Shown one piece after another: positions 10,648-21,535 of a stretch of DNA of 64,000 nt (positions are counted from its first letter, which is position 1; each line of letters begins with the position of its first letter). Location: positions 20,091,466 to 20,155,465 of the forward strand of contig OX393577.1 of NCBI GenBank assembly GCA_947652605.1, written 5' to 3'. This DNA is from Elmis aenea (lineage: Eukaryota; Arthropoda; Insecta; Coleoptera; Elmidae). Below the pieces are notes generated by a model. That model searched no databases. It saw only the letters and a list, made by a program, of their open reading frames with translations, and was not told the DNA's origin. The position numbers and the translations under genes were made by a program.

Positions 10648-11064
10648 TGGGTAGTTCACACGGTGACATTTAAAGTCGGGACTTTTATGTCACCGTGTGA
10701 ACTATCAAAAGTCGCGACTTTTAAAGTCACGCAGTCGCGACATCGATTTGACAGTTCGGCATTTGACGTAAGCCTACCATACTTTTATATTTTGACATAA
10801 CAGACAAATAGGTTAGGTTAACCTAACCCAATATACATTTGTTTGTCATCGATTTCGAATTTATCATGTCCCCAATAGATGTTTCAACGATTTTAGAGCA
10901 TTATGAACAAATAGCAACTTCAAAATAATTAGTTGCTCTACAACACTCGATGCTGCAATTACAAGAGCGGCCATTTTTATTTTGAAGTCGCGACTTTGAA
11001 TTTGGGTAGTTCACACGGTGACATTTAAAGTCGCGACTTTAAATGTCACCGTGTGAACTACCCA
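10648..11064. mobile_element. PIF/Harbinger-type MITE with hairpin termini
   Basis: It starts tgggtagttcacacggtgac and ends gtcaccgtgtgaactaccca, with TTA immediately outside both ends (10645-10647, 11065-11067), the target duplication of PIF/Harbinger elements. Each end is in addition a self-contained hairpin: the terminal sequence, a central aaagtcgcgacttt, then its own complement. The interior holds only short ORF remnants, such as a 20-codon plus-strand frame from 10866, too short to identify. It also contains the palindrome ggttaggttaacctaacc. Confidence 0.85.
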
Positions 11065-11067
11065 TTA

Positions 11068-11940
11068 GTCATCTGCTAAATTTTGAGGGCTGTACGGAAC
11101 ACGGAACTGGTCTGAAGACTTGCACTATTTTTAAGTTAATAGGCTTTAACACCTTCAATAAGTTCTTGTTATTTTTGTTCGTTGGTAGCTCTGTAAAATT
11201 TATTCTAAATATTTTAATAGCTGCCCAAATTTTTAATCAAAAATTATCAGCCATTGAGGAAAATGATTAGAACGTATAAAATTAAGTTGGGTGGCGTAAT
11301 GTAACATTTGTGACTACATAAAAAATTATGCTTCTAAGTAAAAACGTATAAATGTGTTGACAGCTAAATTAATTCGAAAAGATAAGTTTTACGTAAATGA
11401 AAGTAAAAATTTAGGATAGAATTAGAATTTTTTTGTAAATAAAAACCCTCAATTATTTTTATATTATCTTATAGTTAATAAGCTGTGATTACCTCAAAGT
11501 GAAATTTCGCTACAGGTGCCGTATTACGCTATACTAAACTATACGTGCCAAGAAACTTTTGATAGTTACCACCACATTAATACACTCTTATCTACATATA
11601 ATTTGAAAGCCCCAGATATAGTTCAAGAAGATAAAAGGGTCGAATTTTATGCGCATTAAACGATAATATCGTACGGTGCATTAGTTCCTTTATACATTTT
11701 TAATAACATAATTACTTGTATTTTTTTTAGAAAACACGCACAAACTTAATTTACGTGACATCGCGTGATTCCATGCATTGTTTTCGAAAGTTTTAGATAA
11801 ACTATAAAAGTAGGATAGTGTCCGAAAAGGTGCTTGAACTAAAATCAAATGACGTGTGGATTTAAAATAAGAATTTTTAATGGGTTGTCTAAGACTAACG
11901 CAATTTTTGAACTTCAAGTTTTATATCAACTACTTAAAAC
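11068..11940. other. Unannotated AT-rich interval
   Basis: There is no supported gene. A plus-strand 75-codon ORF reaches into this stretch from the MITE terminus (11043-11270) and a minus-strand one lies at 11690-11917; neither shows a domain. Confidence 0.5.
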
Positions 11941-11944
11941 TACA

Positions 11945-12250
11945 AAGCTGTAGGTACATACAAGATGGGGCTCGCTCACACCAAACTGATGACGAATTCG
12001 GTCTACAAAAAGAATATTTTGATGAAAAAAGGTTTGGGCATAAAACGTTGGAATCGAAACGGAATAGATTAGCTTTCCTATTCCCCTCGTTTGAACCTTT
12101 ACTTCATTTTCCTTTGAGATTGCTTAAAAGACTATAACTACAAAGGAGCACCACAAACAATTAATGATCACAAATCAGCTTTAGAGTTTATTGCTAATGG
12201 TATCGAAAATCGCCTAAAACATACTCTAGCAACCACTTTGATTACATTAC
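11945..12250 (+). pseudogene. Mariner-like transposase fossil
   Basis: The plus strand has YIQDGARSHQTDDE, corresponding to the QDGA-H block around the second catalytic aspartate in mariner-like transposases. After a frameshift come WPPRSPDL-like remnants (near 12070-12110) and then NYKGAPQTINDHKSALEFI, which resembles the region after the DFF-WG block. Multiple stops and frame changes. No terminal inverted repeats are evident nearby. Confidence 0.55.
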
Positions 12251-12900
12251 ACCTAGGCAATTCATAGTACTATTTAAATAATTCAGTACCTTAAAAGGTT
12301 CAAATAGAATTTTTGACGTAAATTAAACATTACCTATTGTGTTCTCAGTTTTGTAATGAAGATATGTAATCCATATTTCATATTGTGCATCGTGCATCGT
12401 AGCAATTCTGTGCAATCGTATGAATAGTTCTTTATTACATAATTTAATAAATCGACCGGACTGCTGTGTCCGTCCCAATGGTATTGCAGCGGCGGATTTA
12501 AATAGATACTAATGATCCTGGACCATAGGTCTTCCGGCTAGAGGGTCTCCGCTTTATTCAATGCCCTGTGGTCGAAGATAATTAGGGTCTGACAAAAGTA
12601 AAAGACACACACTTCTGTCTGTTTTATCTAAATTGATGAAACCAGTAAAGGCACGGTCAATTAGCAAAACAAAAAATCTCAATATTAAAGCCTTAAGAAA
12701 TTACCATTTGCTACTGTGATTGTTTTAAAAATGTTTATTTTCTCGCTCTTATTTTTTAGTGCTTATTTATAACGATACACGAATATTTCGCGATGATGCA
12801 ATACTTGGACTCCGGGGCGACTTCACGCTATCCCGGACTTTTTCACAAATTCCAATATTATTTGTTTCATTTTAAAATGATTTAAATGTACTTCATTGTC
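12251..12900. other. Unannotated interval with non-repeat segment 12440-12660
   Basis: 12440-12660 has higher GC (for example ggtcttccggctagagggt) and no resemblance to the repeats in this window. It may be conserved host non-coding DNA. I see no exon signals strong enough to call. Confidence 0.35.
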
Positions 12901-13196
12901 CGTCGCAGGAATGGGGAGTCGATGATTTTTGAAGGAGTCGGGAATCTGAAACGCTATCGACTCTTTGGTATAGTTTTTATCAAAGATGAGAACATAAAGA
13001 TATTAACCGAATTTTTTTAAAGAAAGGAAAAAGGAACGCCATTTTGGTTTTTTGTTCAAAATGGAATAGAATTTAAAAAATTCAATACTGGTTTTAACCA
13101 GTTTTTCTTAGTATTCTCCAGTATAGTGCATTAGTGAAAGAGTCGGGAGTCGGTTTTAAAAGTCGTTTATTTTTCCCCCATTCCTGTTCCTTCGAC
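12901..13196. mobile_element. Possible MITE with GGAATGGGG termini
   Basis: The left phrase gtcgcaggaatggggagtcg is mirrored imperfectly by cccccattcctgttccttcg at the right. Inner gagtcggga phrases occur at both sides in direct orientation. No target duplication is obvious. It could be a non-autonomous hAT-like element. Confidence 0.4.
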
Positions 13197-13671
13197 ATTT
13201 TATTTTCATACGACCTCTCCTTCTTCCGTTATGATCCAAAAGCCATTCGAAGACGTATATGCGTGTAGTGACATCGTTAAAAAACAAATAAATGAAAATA
13301 ATATCGCAACATATATGTATACATTTAGGCAGAGCTAATTTACGGACTTTTATGTCATAAGATTTTTAATTCAATTTTTCTACGATTGTACTGAAAAATT
13401 ACTAGTTTCTTTTGAATCAATCTTTCACAAACCAGAAAATAAACATTTAATAAAAAGAATATTTAACGTATTGATATATAAGACCAAATTTTATTCGAAT
13501 TGCACTCGAAACAAACTCTTAAAGCTCGCAAAAATCAACACATTTATGTCATTACAATCTATTAAATTAGCGTGGTTTCCATAATAGACACATTAGAAAA
13601 ATAATGGACGTTTTTCTACGCTGTTGTGGGATCATCCTCAGATCAGTTATAAATTTAAAAAATTGATTACA

Positions 13672-14150
13672 ACTAGTTAAGTGTTACTGTTTTAGCTTTT
13701 TATTAACAGGTGCCTTGAAAATTGTTTTACAATAGTGAACGAAACTAGCAACCCACAAATCAACGTGATTTAGTAGGAGCTATAATTTTTTAACAATCTT
13801 TAGGTTAGTCATTACTTTAAAACATTGATAACAGTTAATTAGGTAAGTTTACTCTATGATTGTTTTGGCTGAAAATAATAAGCGCCCTGAGAATGGTTTA
13901 ACAATAATGGACGAAACTTTCGTAACCAAATAAACGTGATTTTTTAACAGCAGCTATCATTTCTTTTAAGGGGTTAAGTGAAAAAAATTGTTGATTACAA
14001 TCGCCTATTTTTTAAACCACTGCCCTCGCATTTCAACGAAATTTTTAATTCATTTAAAATTAACTCTCAAGCAAGTTCATGAGTTACTGTAACAAGTCAT
14101 ACAGTTAATGAAACTTGATTACATAGCAGCTCATTCGATTAAGTTTTATA
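13672..14150. repeat. Ancient direct repeat, ~190-bp unit
   Basis: The ordered phrases gttttagctt, gtgccttgaaaattg, gaacgaaac, aacgtgattt and agctat near 13680-13770 recur in the same order near 13862-13960 (gttttggctg, gcgccctgagaatgg, ggacgaaac, aacgtgattt, agctat). A weaker trace (gaaacttgattacatagcagct) lies at 14108-14130. The copies are strongly diverged. The neighbouring 13200-13670 holds nothing recognisable. Confidence 0.5.
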
Positions 14151-14395
14151 ACATCACTAAAAGTTATACAAAAGTGTCGTAAAGTAACGTGGTGCCATAA
14201 TTTATAGCTACATGCTGTTAATAGCATGCAATAACACTATAAGTGGCATAAATATCACGCATTATCCCCGCCTTTCTGTACCAGTTTAAATTTGATAACT
14301 CCACCTACACCTCCCAACCGTAAACATAGAGGTTATAGTAACTCGAGGCGCTTATTTAGTAAATAAAAATGAATAAACGAAGTTCAATGTTCTTA

Positions 14396-14640
14396 CCATA
14401 AAAACGGCGCATGTCCTTATCGAACTGAAATTGTCATTTGTCATAATGTACAGAGGCACATTCCTGTCAAAATCAAGTAATGTCTGCAAAACTGTAGCAC
14501 CGCACTCCACACTAGTAACCATAAACAAAGCAAATGGCGGCTCGGGCTAGCACGCCGCGACGCCGACAGATCGATACATAGACGTATCGCGCACTCGTCC
14601 AGCGAAACTGTGCACGTTTATAATCTAAAGGTGAAAGACA
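14396..14640 (-). promoter_or_regulatory. CpG-rich candidate promoter and first exon, minus strand
   Basis: Between 14535 and 14610 there is a GC- and CpG-rich patch (ctagcacgccgcgacgccga, gtatcgcgcactcgtcc) that stands out in an AT-rich window. On the minus strand it is followed by an open frame starting ATG ACA AAT GAC near 14445, which runs about 16 codons to a near-consensus splice donor, ATG|GTAAGA, at 14399-14398. This arrangement resembles the start of a gene with a long first intron reaching leftwards. No downstream exon was recognised, so this is a hypothesis from composition and one splice signal. 14641-15400 has nothing I can name. Confidence 0.3.
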
Positions 14641-15404
14641 GCGAACAAATACTCAACTGGCTAACTGTAAAGGACACATGCGTATAGAATTTTCACCCAG
14701 GTTAATAGTAGTTTTGCAGAAAATTATTTTATAAATATATAAATGCGGAACGACTGTCGAAGAATTTCTTTCATTGTACGGCGTTTGGTTTTCCTAGACT
14801 TCCCCGACGCGTTTTCAGTACAGGCTTGTTTTAAATAAAGGGTAGAATAATTGGGAAAACAGAAAGAGTGTTTCGTTTTCGATGTAAAATTGAGAATTAT
14901 TGTATTGGGATGAAATTAATCCCATTACCCTTTGTACATCGTCCGTAATAATCGTCGAAGGTTATCGGAAGGAAAACATAAAATAAAACCAATAAGGGTT
15001 TCGTTTGTTACCCATGAAATTCGGAACAAAATGTTTATGACATAAAAATTGCAATGAAATGGAATATTGCAATTGTTTTTAATTTCTCGTGAAATTTTGA
15101 CAGCACTTTTTTTCCCAAACGATGTTTAAACCTTTTTTAATTCGTTATTTAAGAAACAAAATCGAACAATCTCCAAGGAATCTCTTCGAAATTGGTTTAA
15201 AGACTTCACCTCCAAACCACCTATTTTTTTTTTTAGGTCAACTCACACCGACGCGTTGGTGGTGGCGATCTTCGATCACTATAATAAGTAACTAAAGTTA
15301 CGTAGTTAAGTAACTTGGTTCAGTTGACCTTTAGGCGTGGAATCAGAAAACTGCCAAAATGTTGCAATTTAGTCGTTTACGACCACTATTGTAAACGACT
15401 GTAC

Positions 15405-15715
15405 GTACAGCCTGCATGCATAGTAAGAGAGTCCTTACGCACGGTAAGCAGAAAGCACACTTGTCTAGAAATGTCAAAATAGGCTTACGTCAAACTTCAC
15501 GGTTAACAGCGTACGTACAAGTGTGTTTACTATTAGCCAAAAAATCGGTAAAATCGTTTGTATTATGTGATCGTAGAAAAAGTATGCTAAGAAACACGAG
15601 CTGTAAAGCAATTACGCACTCGTGGAAATACGCACCCGCCCGACTTCATGCGGAACTTTTCCCCTCTTGCGTAATATGCTTCTTACAGTTCTTGTTATGT
15701 AATATACTACAACAA
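15405..15715. repeat. Dispersed repeat R1, copy 1
   Basis: It shares an ordered series of phrases with 22262-22545: cgtacagcctgcat, cgcacggtaagca, gtcaaa-taggcttacgtcaaa, tattatgtg-tcgtagaaaaagta, gtaaagcaattacgcactcgtgg and gcgtaatatgcttctta. The inner gcactcgtgg / ccact-cgtgcg phrases form a hairpin in copy 2. Type unknown; it could be a non-autonomous DNA element. The plus-strand ORF across it has no domain. Confidence 0.7.
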
Positions 15716-16910
15716 TGCAAAAATATATATTATTAATCAGTGTTTTTATTTTGTTTATTTATAAATAATAAATTTTAAATTTAATAAAACCGCAACAATC
15801 TTATGCCTTATGCATGATCGTGATAATTCAAGAGATTCATTAACTTTGCTTCACGTACTTATACCAGTGTGAATTTATTTGTATTTAAAATGACTTAATC
15901 CATATAGAAACGGGTAAATCGGCCATAAACACTTTTTATTGCTTTATATTGCACTTTATATTTATGTTTTATGAACTGGACAATTTTTATGGAGATGTAA
16001 ACTGTTTGCGCTCGTACACACCATATGCAATAGATACTTGTTATCAGCGCCACTTAGTTAAGTGGTAATTTAATACATACAAGGGTGATTTTAGTGTGTA
16101 TTGATTTACAGCCCCATAATAAAGCCTACTTTTACTGCATGTACGTCAATCGGTTTTATTACTTGTCCACGATTATCTTTATATAAATCAGTGACATTTA
16201 ACAATAAACCGCGCACATAATGTATCTCGCTTGCTTTGCTGTAAAATTTTTTGAATATTTGCTTGTAAATTAAGGTACCGTTAGGAATTACTAAACTCAC
16301 GGAAGAATGAATGTGAAGGGGACATCATGGACTATATAAATTAAAATTGTGGTATAGTCAGTCAGAAAACAGACACTTAAATAATTTGTGATAAAGTAAA
16401 GCCCGATTAGAAAGAAAAATAAAGAGACCCATAAAGTTCTCTAGAGATACAAAGTGGACGATACCGATACCATGGACAGCAAAGGCCTACGGAAAGAAGA
16501 ACAGGATAAAAGGGACAGATAAAAATTGGTTTAAGAAACTAAAGAGAAGTGTTACACTTAAAGATGACAACAAAAAGCTTGATAAGACGTTGTTGTGGAC
16601 ATGATCCTAGCCATAATTGTATTTAAAAAATATATATTTTAAGCGGTTTAACGCTTAGTCAGACCGATTGAAATTCGCATTTCAGCAAGAAAATCTTACA
16701 TAATACGAGAGCTACAGTATAGGTTTCAATAGGAAAAAGTTGCAAAGTTTTATATTGATTAATAATTCTTTAAAAAAAACTTTTAAATATATTAAACAGT
16801 ATTTGTAAAAATGAAAGCTAGAAAATATGAATTTGGAAGATTTTTATCTTCCGAAATTTTGGAAAAGTACCTACACACATTTTTAAATCCATTTTTTTTT
16901 TACACCGAGC
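15716..16910. other. Unannotated interval
   Basis: This is AT-rich. A minus-strand frame at 16106-16300 encodes about 70 residues after the preceding stop, including EIHYVRGLLLNVTDLYKDN and a GQVIKPIDVHA stretch. Its composition looks protein-like, but I do not recognise the family and no splice sites define it. 16390-16620 is richer in AG and may be a retroelement 3' tail. Nothing else stands out. Confidence 0.35.
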
Positions 16911-17160
16911 TCCGTGGCTGGTTGGTTTGCAACCTAGCGAGTAAAGTCGGGAGGCGTGGGTTCGAATCCCGCGGCCGTCTGTCATCGTAGGGATTTCAGG
17001 TGGTTTCCCCTACCTACTATAGGCAAATGCTGTGACAGTACTTCCACCTACCCTCTACCCTTACTCACCTAATCCTAGTTCCCTCCTCCTCCACTTCGGT
17101 GATTAGCCATAGCAGCAAAAACATGCCGAAGTAAAACAAATCAGATTTAAAAAAAAAAAC
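16911..17160 (+). mobile_element. tRNA-derived SINE
   Basis: The head contains an A-box-like tggctggttgg (about 16915) and a perfect B-box ggttcgaatcc (about 16959), arranged as in a tRNA promoter but without a foldable mature tRNA. A non-tRNA body rich in C and T follows, and the unit ends in an A-rich tail. This is the architecture of a tRNA-derived SINE transcribed by RNA polymerase III. It is the only copy I saw in the window. Confidence 0.8.
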
Positions 17161-17229
17161 ATTTTTATGCCGCATCGAATGGTAATTACCCTTTTTTCTA
17201 CTTTAAATATTTCATTTGGTTGCCACCTT

Positions 17230-17520
17230 CAGTGATAATCTTCTTTTTCTTCTTAATCGGGTTCACTTGTAACTTTTGGTGTTAAGATATATTTACCTTG
17301 TTGTTGATTATGTTCTTCCTTATCATTGGCCAACTATGACACATCTCTCCAGCTGAGTCCTTTTTCTTTTGGTCTATGGCTCACTTCGTTTTTCAATTTT
17401 GTTCTTGGTCTTCCTCTAGTGCTTTTTCCCTTAAACTTCGTTTTTCATCCCATTTTTTGTGTACTTGCTTTCTAGCATGTTTAGTAAATGTCCCAGACAT
17501 CTTAATTGTTTTGTTATAAA
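17230..17520 (-). pseudogene. RTE-like LINE 3' end fragment, minus strand
   Basis: The plus-strand text has the same ordered phrases as 5080-5290 and 46390-46640, such as acatctctccagctgactcctttttctt and ttggtcttcctct. On the minus strand these are the C-terminal codons of the RTE-like ORF (KxxxGRPR-type tail). It is short and frame-broken. 17525-17925 after it has no feature I can support. Confidence 0.65.
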
Positions 17521-17929
17521 ATAACAAAAAGTAGGAATAATTAATATTCACCATCCAATGACACTAAAATGATACTTGGAGAAAGTTTAAGTTCAATTTA
17601 AAAAAATCTGTGCTATAATAAATTTTTAGACGAATTTTCAAAATAGATTTTTTAGGATTTCCCCAGTTCAAGAGATTAAATTTTCTTTGAAATATTAATC
17701 AGCATATACTTTAGCACAGCATAGTATTATAATATTATTTAAATTATAAACTTGGCAAAATTAATCGCAAACGATACAAGAAAGTCTATCAAAATTAAAC
17801 TCAGAAACGTTTTAAAAACAACATTCTTAGTTTTTCGCTTTTTTAACTTTTCCTTTCGTAAAGTTTGGAAACCTTTTTATGATTAGTAAAAAAAAACTCT
17901 TTAACAAGCATCTAACAACGTACAGTTAT

Positions 17930-18680
17930 TATACACCGCCAAAAAGTAGGTGCATATTCCTAAGTGAAAATGATGACCATTTGTCAAATATTTTGATATC
18001 CGAAAATGCTTCCTTTTAAAGTTAGAGACCTCCAAAGTTGCAAGAAGAAAAAATCAAAAAATCGATTACGTCCTAGCCGTTCAAGCTAGAGCTATCAAAC
18101 TTGGCCGAAATGTTTGGGTGTTTCCCATTGACTTTGTGGGATAATTAGAAAGAAAACACGTAATTGGAAGTATGATTTATAGTCAGGTCATTCGCTTACC
18201 ATCTTCAGAAGCTTTAAGTCAAGCATGACATTAGCCAACTAAGTTTAGTAAAAAAAATATTTGAGGTGTATAAACAGAGTTTGTCGATGCATCTTTAGCG
18301 CTAATTTTCTCGAAAACGGCTACGTTTACAGCAACAAACAAAGAGTCGTTCTTTCTTATGGACGAATGACATTTTCAATTTTATTCCAGAGAAAAAAATT
18401 CTGAAGATTGTAAGCGGATGACCTGACTATAAATCATACTTCCAATTACGTGTTTTATTTCTAATTATCCCACAAAGTCAATGGGAAACACTTAAACATT
18501 TCGGCCAAGTTTGATAGCTCTAGCTTAAACGGCTAGGACGTACCAAATCGATTTTTAGTTTTTTTTTTTCAACTTTGGAGCTCTCTAACTTTGAAAGGAA
18601 GCATTTTCGGATAACAAAATATTTGACAAATGGTCATCATTTTCACTCAGGAATATGCACCTACTTTTTGGCGGTGTATA
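17930..18680. mobile_element. Foldback element with TATACACCGCC termini
   Basis: The left end tatacaccgccaaaaagtag is mirrored by ctactttttggcggtgtata. The arms stay complementary for about 290 bp each (for example ttgtcaaatattttgatatc against its complement, and tcaggtcattcgcttac against gtaagcggatgacctga). The central loop lies around 18200-18410. It carries no coding sequence. Its termini differ from the TACAGGGTG group, although the layout is the same and it too may have used a TA target. Confidence 0.9.
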
Positions 18681-18682
18681 AT

Positions 18683-18697
18683 TGGGACACCCTGTAT
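18683..18697 (-). mobile_element. Solitary GGGACACCCTGTA terminus
   Basis: gggacaccctgtata directly follows the foldback element 17930-18680. It is identical to the right termini of 5784-7824 and 37733-39231, but no matching left end or arm is present. 18700-20140 after it is AT-rich; no gene, RNA or clear repeat was found. Confidence 0.6.
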
Positions 18698-20143
18698 ATC
18701 TTTTAATTCTAACCTCATTATTACTCAAAACTGATTTATCACACAAAAATCTCGTTTGTTTATAATTATACAGCCAAATTTCCTCGCTTTTAAACGTTTT
18801 TTTTTTTTAAATATTTAAACATGCTCTAAGCCAAATTTTACTGTCATTAATTAAAAATTCAAACTTAGATCGATGCACCACCACAGAAACGTTAATGGAT
18901 GCAATATATCTCCATTGTTTAACTAGGAAGGCGTCATTTTCGGTTTTTACAGATGTGTCTAAACCAAAATCCATATCTTTTTGGCGCAGCTCCAAATAAG
19001 CTCTAAATTTATTTAAATGTAATAGGTACTAAAATAAATTCTCAAACTTCTCAGCTAAGTTATTAATTTTAAACTGGTTTTAAAATCTCAGAAATAAGGG
19101 ATAAATTTTGAAAAGCGTAAAAATTGATACAATACAATGTACCTACAGAAGTTTTTATAAAAACAAATATGGCTAATTAAAATCAAAGCGGTATAACACA
19201 AATGTGATAACAAAGTACACCTTCACCTTTTTGGTGTTACATAAAAAAAAAAAATGTTAATTACAAAACGATTAACCCAAAAATCTAATTTTTCATTTGA
19301 TTTTATGGTGCATATAAAAACAACGAATCCAAATTTTTAGCATTGGAAATAAGCCTTACTACAAAAATTATATAATTTATAATATTTTTGCTTAAGGCTG
19401 TATGGCAGAAAAAAAATTTATTTAATTTTGTTATTCCAAAATCAATCTATTTTGTAATTAAGTTTACACTTACAACGGTTAGTGATGCTATGATTTAACC
19501 ATAATTCAACCAAGATTATTACTATATTAACCGCATACATTTTGCAATCTTTCCTCAACACATAGCTCTTATAATACATAATTTTGTGTGGGCATCATAT
19601 CTCACTTTCCATCATGATAAATGACTTGCGAAGCAACGTCACACTTTTGAATTATGGTGGAGGCGCCACAGTTAACAATTTATTATAACCTGAAAGAAAA
19701 ATTAATAGACGACTTTAAATTTAGTTTCAGAATTCGTGAAATAGAAATTAGATAAGTAAACTGTTAAACCGGCTAATCTAAAACATTTTTACTTACAAAT
19801 GTACAGCGTACGTATTATTTGGTGGACAATAGGACAATATCAATGTGGCGTGTTCCTTGAATAACTAGGTCTAATTTTTTTTATGATGTTACCCGAACTA
19901 GTGAGAAGTTTTATAAGTATTAAAAGAGAAGAAAGAAATACAAACTTTGCCAAAACGTCATTATTGTTAATAGCTGACAGTCACATCAAAAAAAATTGAG
20001 CAAATAATGGTACATACTCACAAACTACACACAAGCATTGCCGCCGAGAAGATGTGATATCTGAGACTTTTGTCACTACACAGATAAATTAACCTTTCAT
20101 TTATGTACATCGAAATAAACCTATATCGAACTGTAAATTTTGG

Positions 20144-21535
20144 TTGTACTGTATACAATTATTTCCCAACTTCAGATACGTATTTCACTTTTAAAAACAT
20201 TCAGAATTCATTTTCACACACAATCCCGTGTTTCTTTGAAATATATACTAACCTTACATCTTCACTGAAACCAAAGATTGATAAGTTCTCTTCTTCTTCG
20301 TCATCTTTATTTTACTTTATTTGATAAGATGCAGGTGTTTTTTATCCTTAACGTTTTCACCACCGAAAGGTTTAGGAGAGCAGCAAAGGTGCCAAGGGAA
20401 GTTCAGTAAAGAAGTTGTCCATCGTAATATTTCTTCCTAAGCGTTTGTATTGACGAAAAAATCTCTGAAGATTTACTGTACTTGCTCCATTTCTAGTAAA
20501 AATCCAAAAAATCTTTGATTCGTACTAGAATGCTTCTGAAGGAATAAACTGACTGAAGCTAGTCTCAACCATACGGATAAAGATGTTCGTCTATGGTTAC
20601 AGAATCGGATGCCTCATATTTTGCTAAAAAAAAATCGTTAGCAGCAACCTTTTCTGACTGCAATTGCTTCTTTCTGGTATTCTCGTTGTTAAAGCGAAAA
20701 AATTTAACTTCTCGTTTCAAAATTAAGAATATTGCTCATTAAAAAATCGTCTCGAATCGCATTTATCAACAGCCTTGTTTTCATTTTCTTAAACTTCTTA
20801 CAAAGAGTTTTCAATAATCTTTTGAGAAAAAATCATTTGCCGCATTTATTTCTGAATTTTTCCCCCCCTAAGTCAGTGGTCTTCAACCTCAGGTACGCAC
20901 CCCCAAGGGGGGCGCCCAATATCTAAATGGGTCACGAATAAATTACAGAAAAAAAATTAAAACAAGTCCCTAGTGTGAAACGGGACGGATTTTAAAACAT
21001 TTAGAAATTTTTTTGTAGTCCCCACTACATAAAAGAATTAAAAGGGGGGCTCAATTATGATTAACACAGAAAAGGAGGGGGAAAATCAAATAGAGTAAGA
21101 AACACGGCCCTGGGTAAATCAGCTTTTTGTGTAAAAGCACTGTTTTTACCATACAAAACGTATGTAGGTACCCCGCTACCTTACGCGTGCTCAATAAGTA
21201 TAAAAATTATGCCTGCACATAACGGTTACAGATGTTATAACAAGACTAAATTTATTAAATACTATTTATATATTTCAACTTCAAAGCGGTTTTCCTAAAA
21301 AATGTACTTCAATCAGAATTTTTTGCACAATACCCGTAACAGTTGCTGAAGGTGAAAGAGCTTTAAGTAAACTTTCAGAAATAAATAGCTTCAGTTGATT
21401 GTCAATACGACAGAAAATGTTAAAAGGCCTATCTTTGATATCAATAGAACATGATCTGGCAATGAAAATTGACTATGACGAGGTAATTTAAGATTTCACC
21501 ATTAGTAAAGCCGATCTTGCAATTTAAAAATTTTT
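20144..21535 (+). pseudogene. hAT transposase pseudogene split by an insertion
   Basis: 20145-20225 is closely similar to 4455-4525 of the hAT pseudogene (phrases acaattatttcccaacttca and aaaacattcagaatt). The next homologous part does not resume until about 21238-21500, where it reads PVTVAEGERALSKL and IEHDLAMKIDYDEVI, matching 4690-4920. About 1 kb of unrelated DNA lies between. Within that gap, 20876-20900 (cagtggtcttcaacctcagg) looks like a hAT-type left terminus of another element. All frames are broken. Confidence 0.7.
20876..21115. mobile_element. Possible hAT-type non-autonomous element
   Basis: It starts cagtggtcttcaacc, the common CAGTGGTTCTCAACC-like hAT terminus, followed by GC-rich cccccaaggggggcgccc. 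The segment to about 21115 is richer in G runs. The right terminus is not clear. Confidence 0.4.

Noticed and set aside
10806..10830. TTAGG-like phrases (ggttaggttaacctaacc) as telomeric repeat
   Set aside because: Only two or three units, palindromic, and inside a MITE. Not an interstitial telomere array.
16911..17000. A functional tRNA gene at the SINE head
   Set aside because: A and B boxes are present, but acceptor and anticodon stems do not pair and a SINE body with A tail follows.
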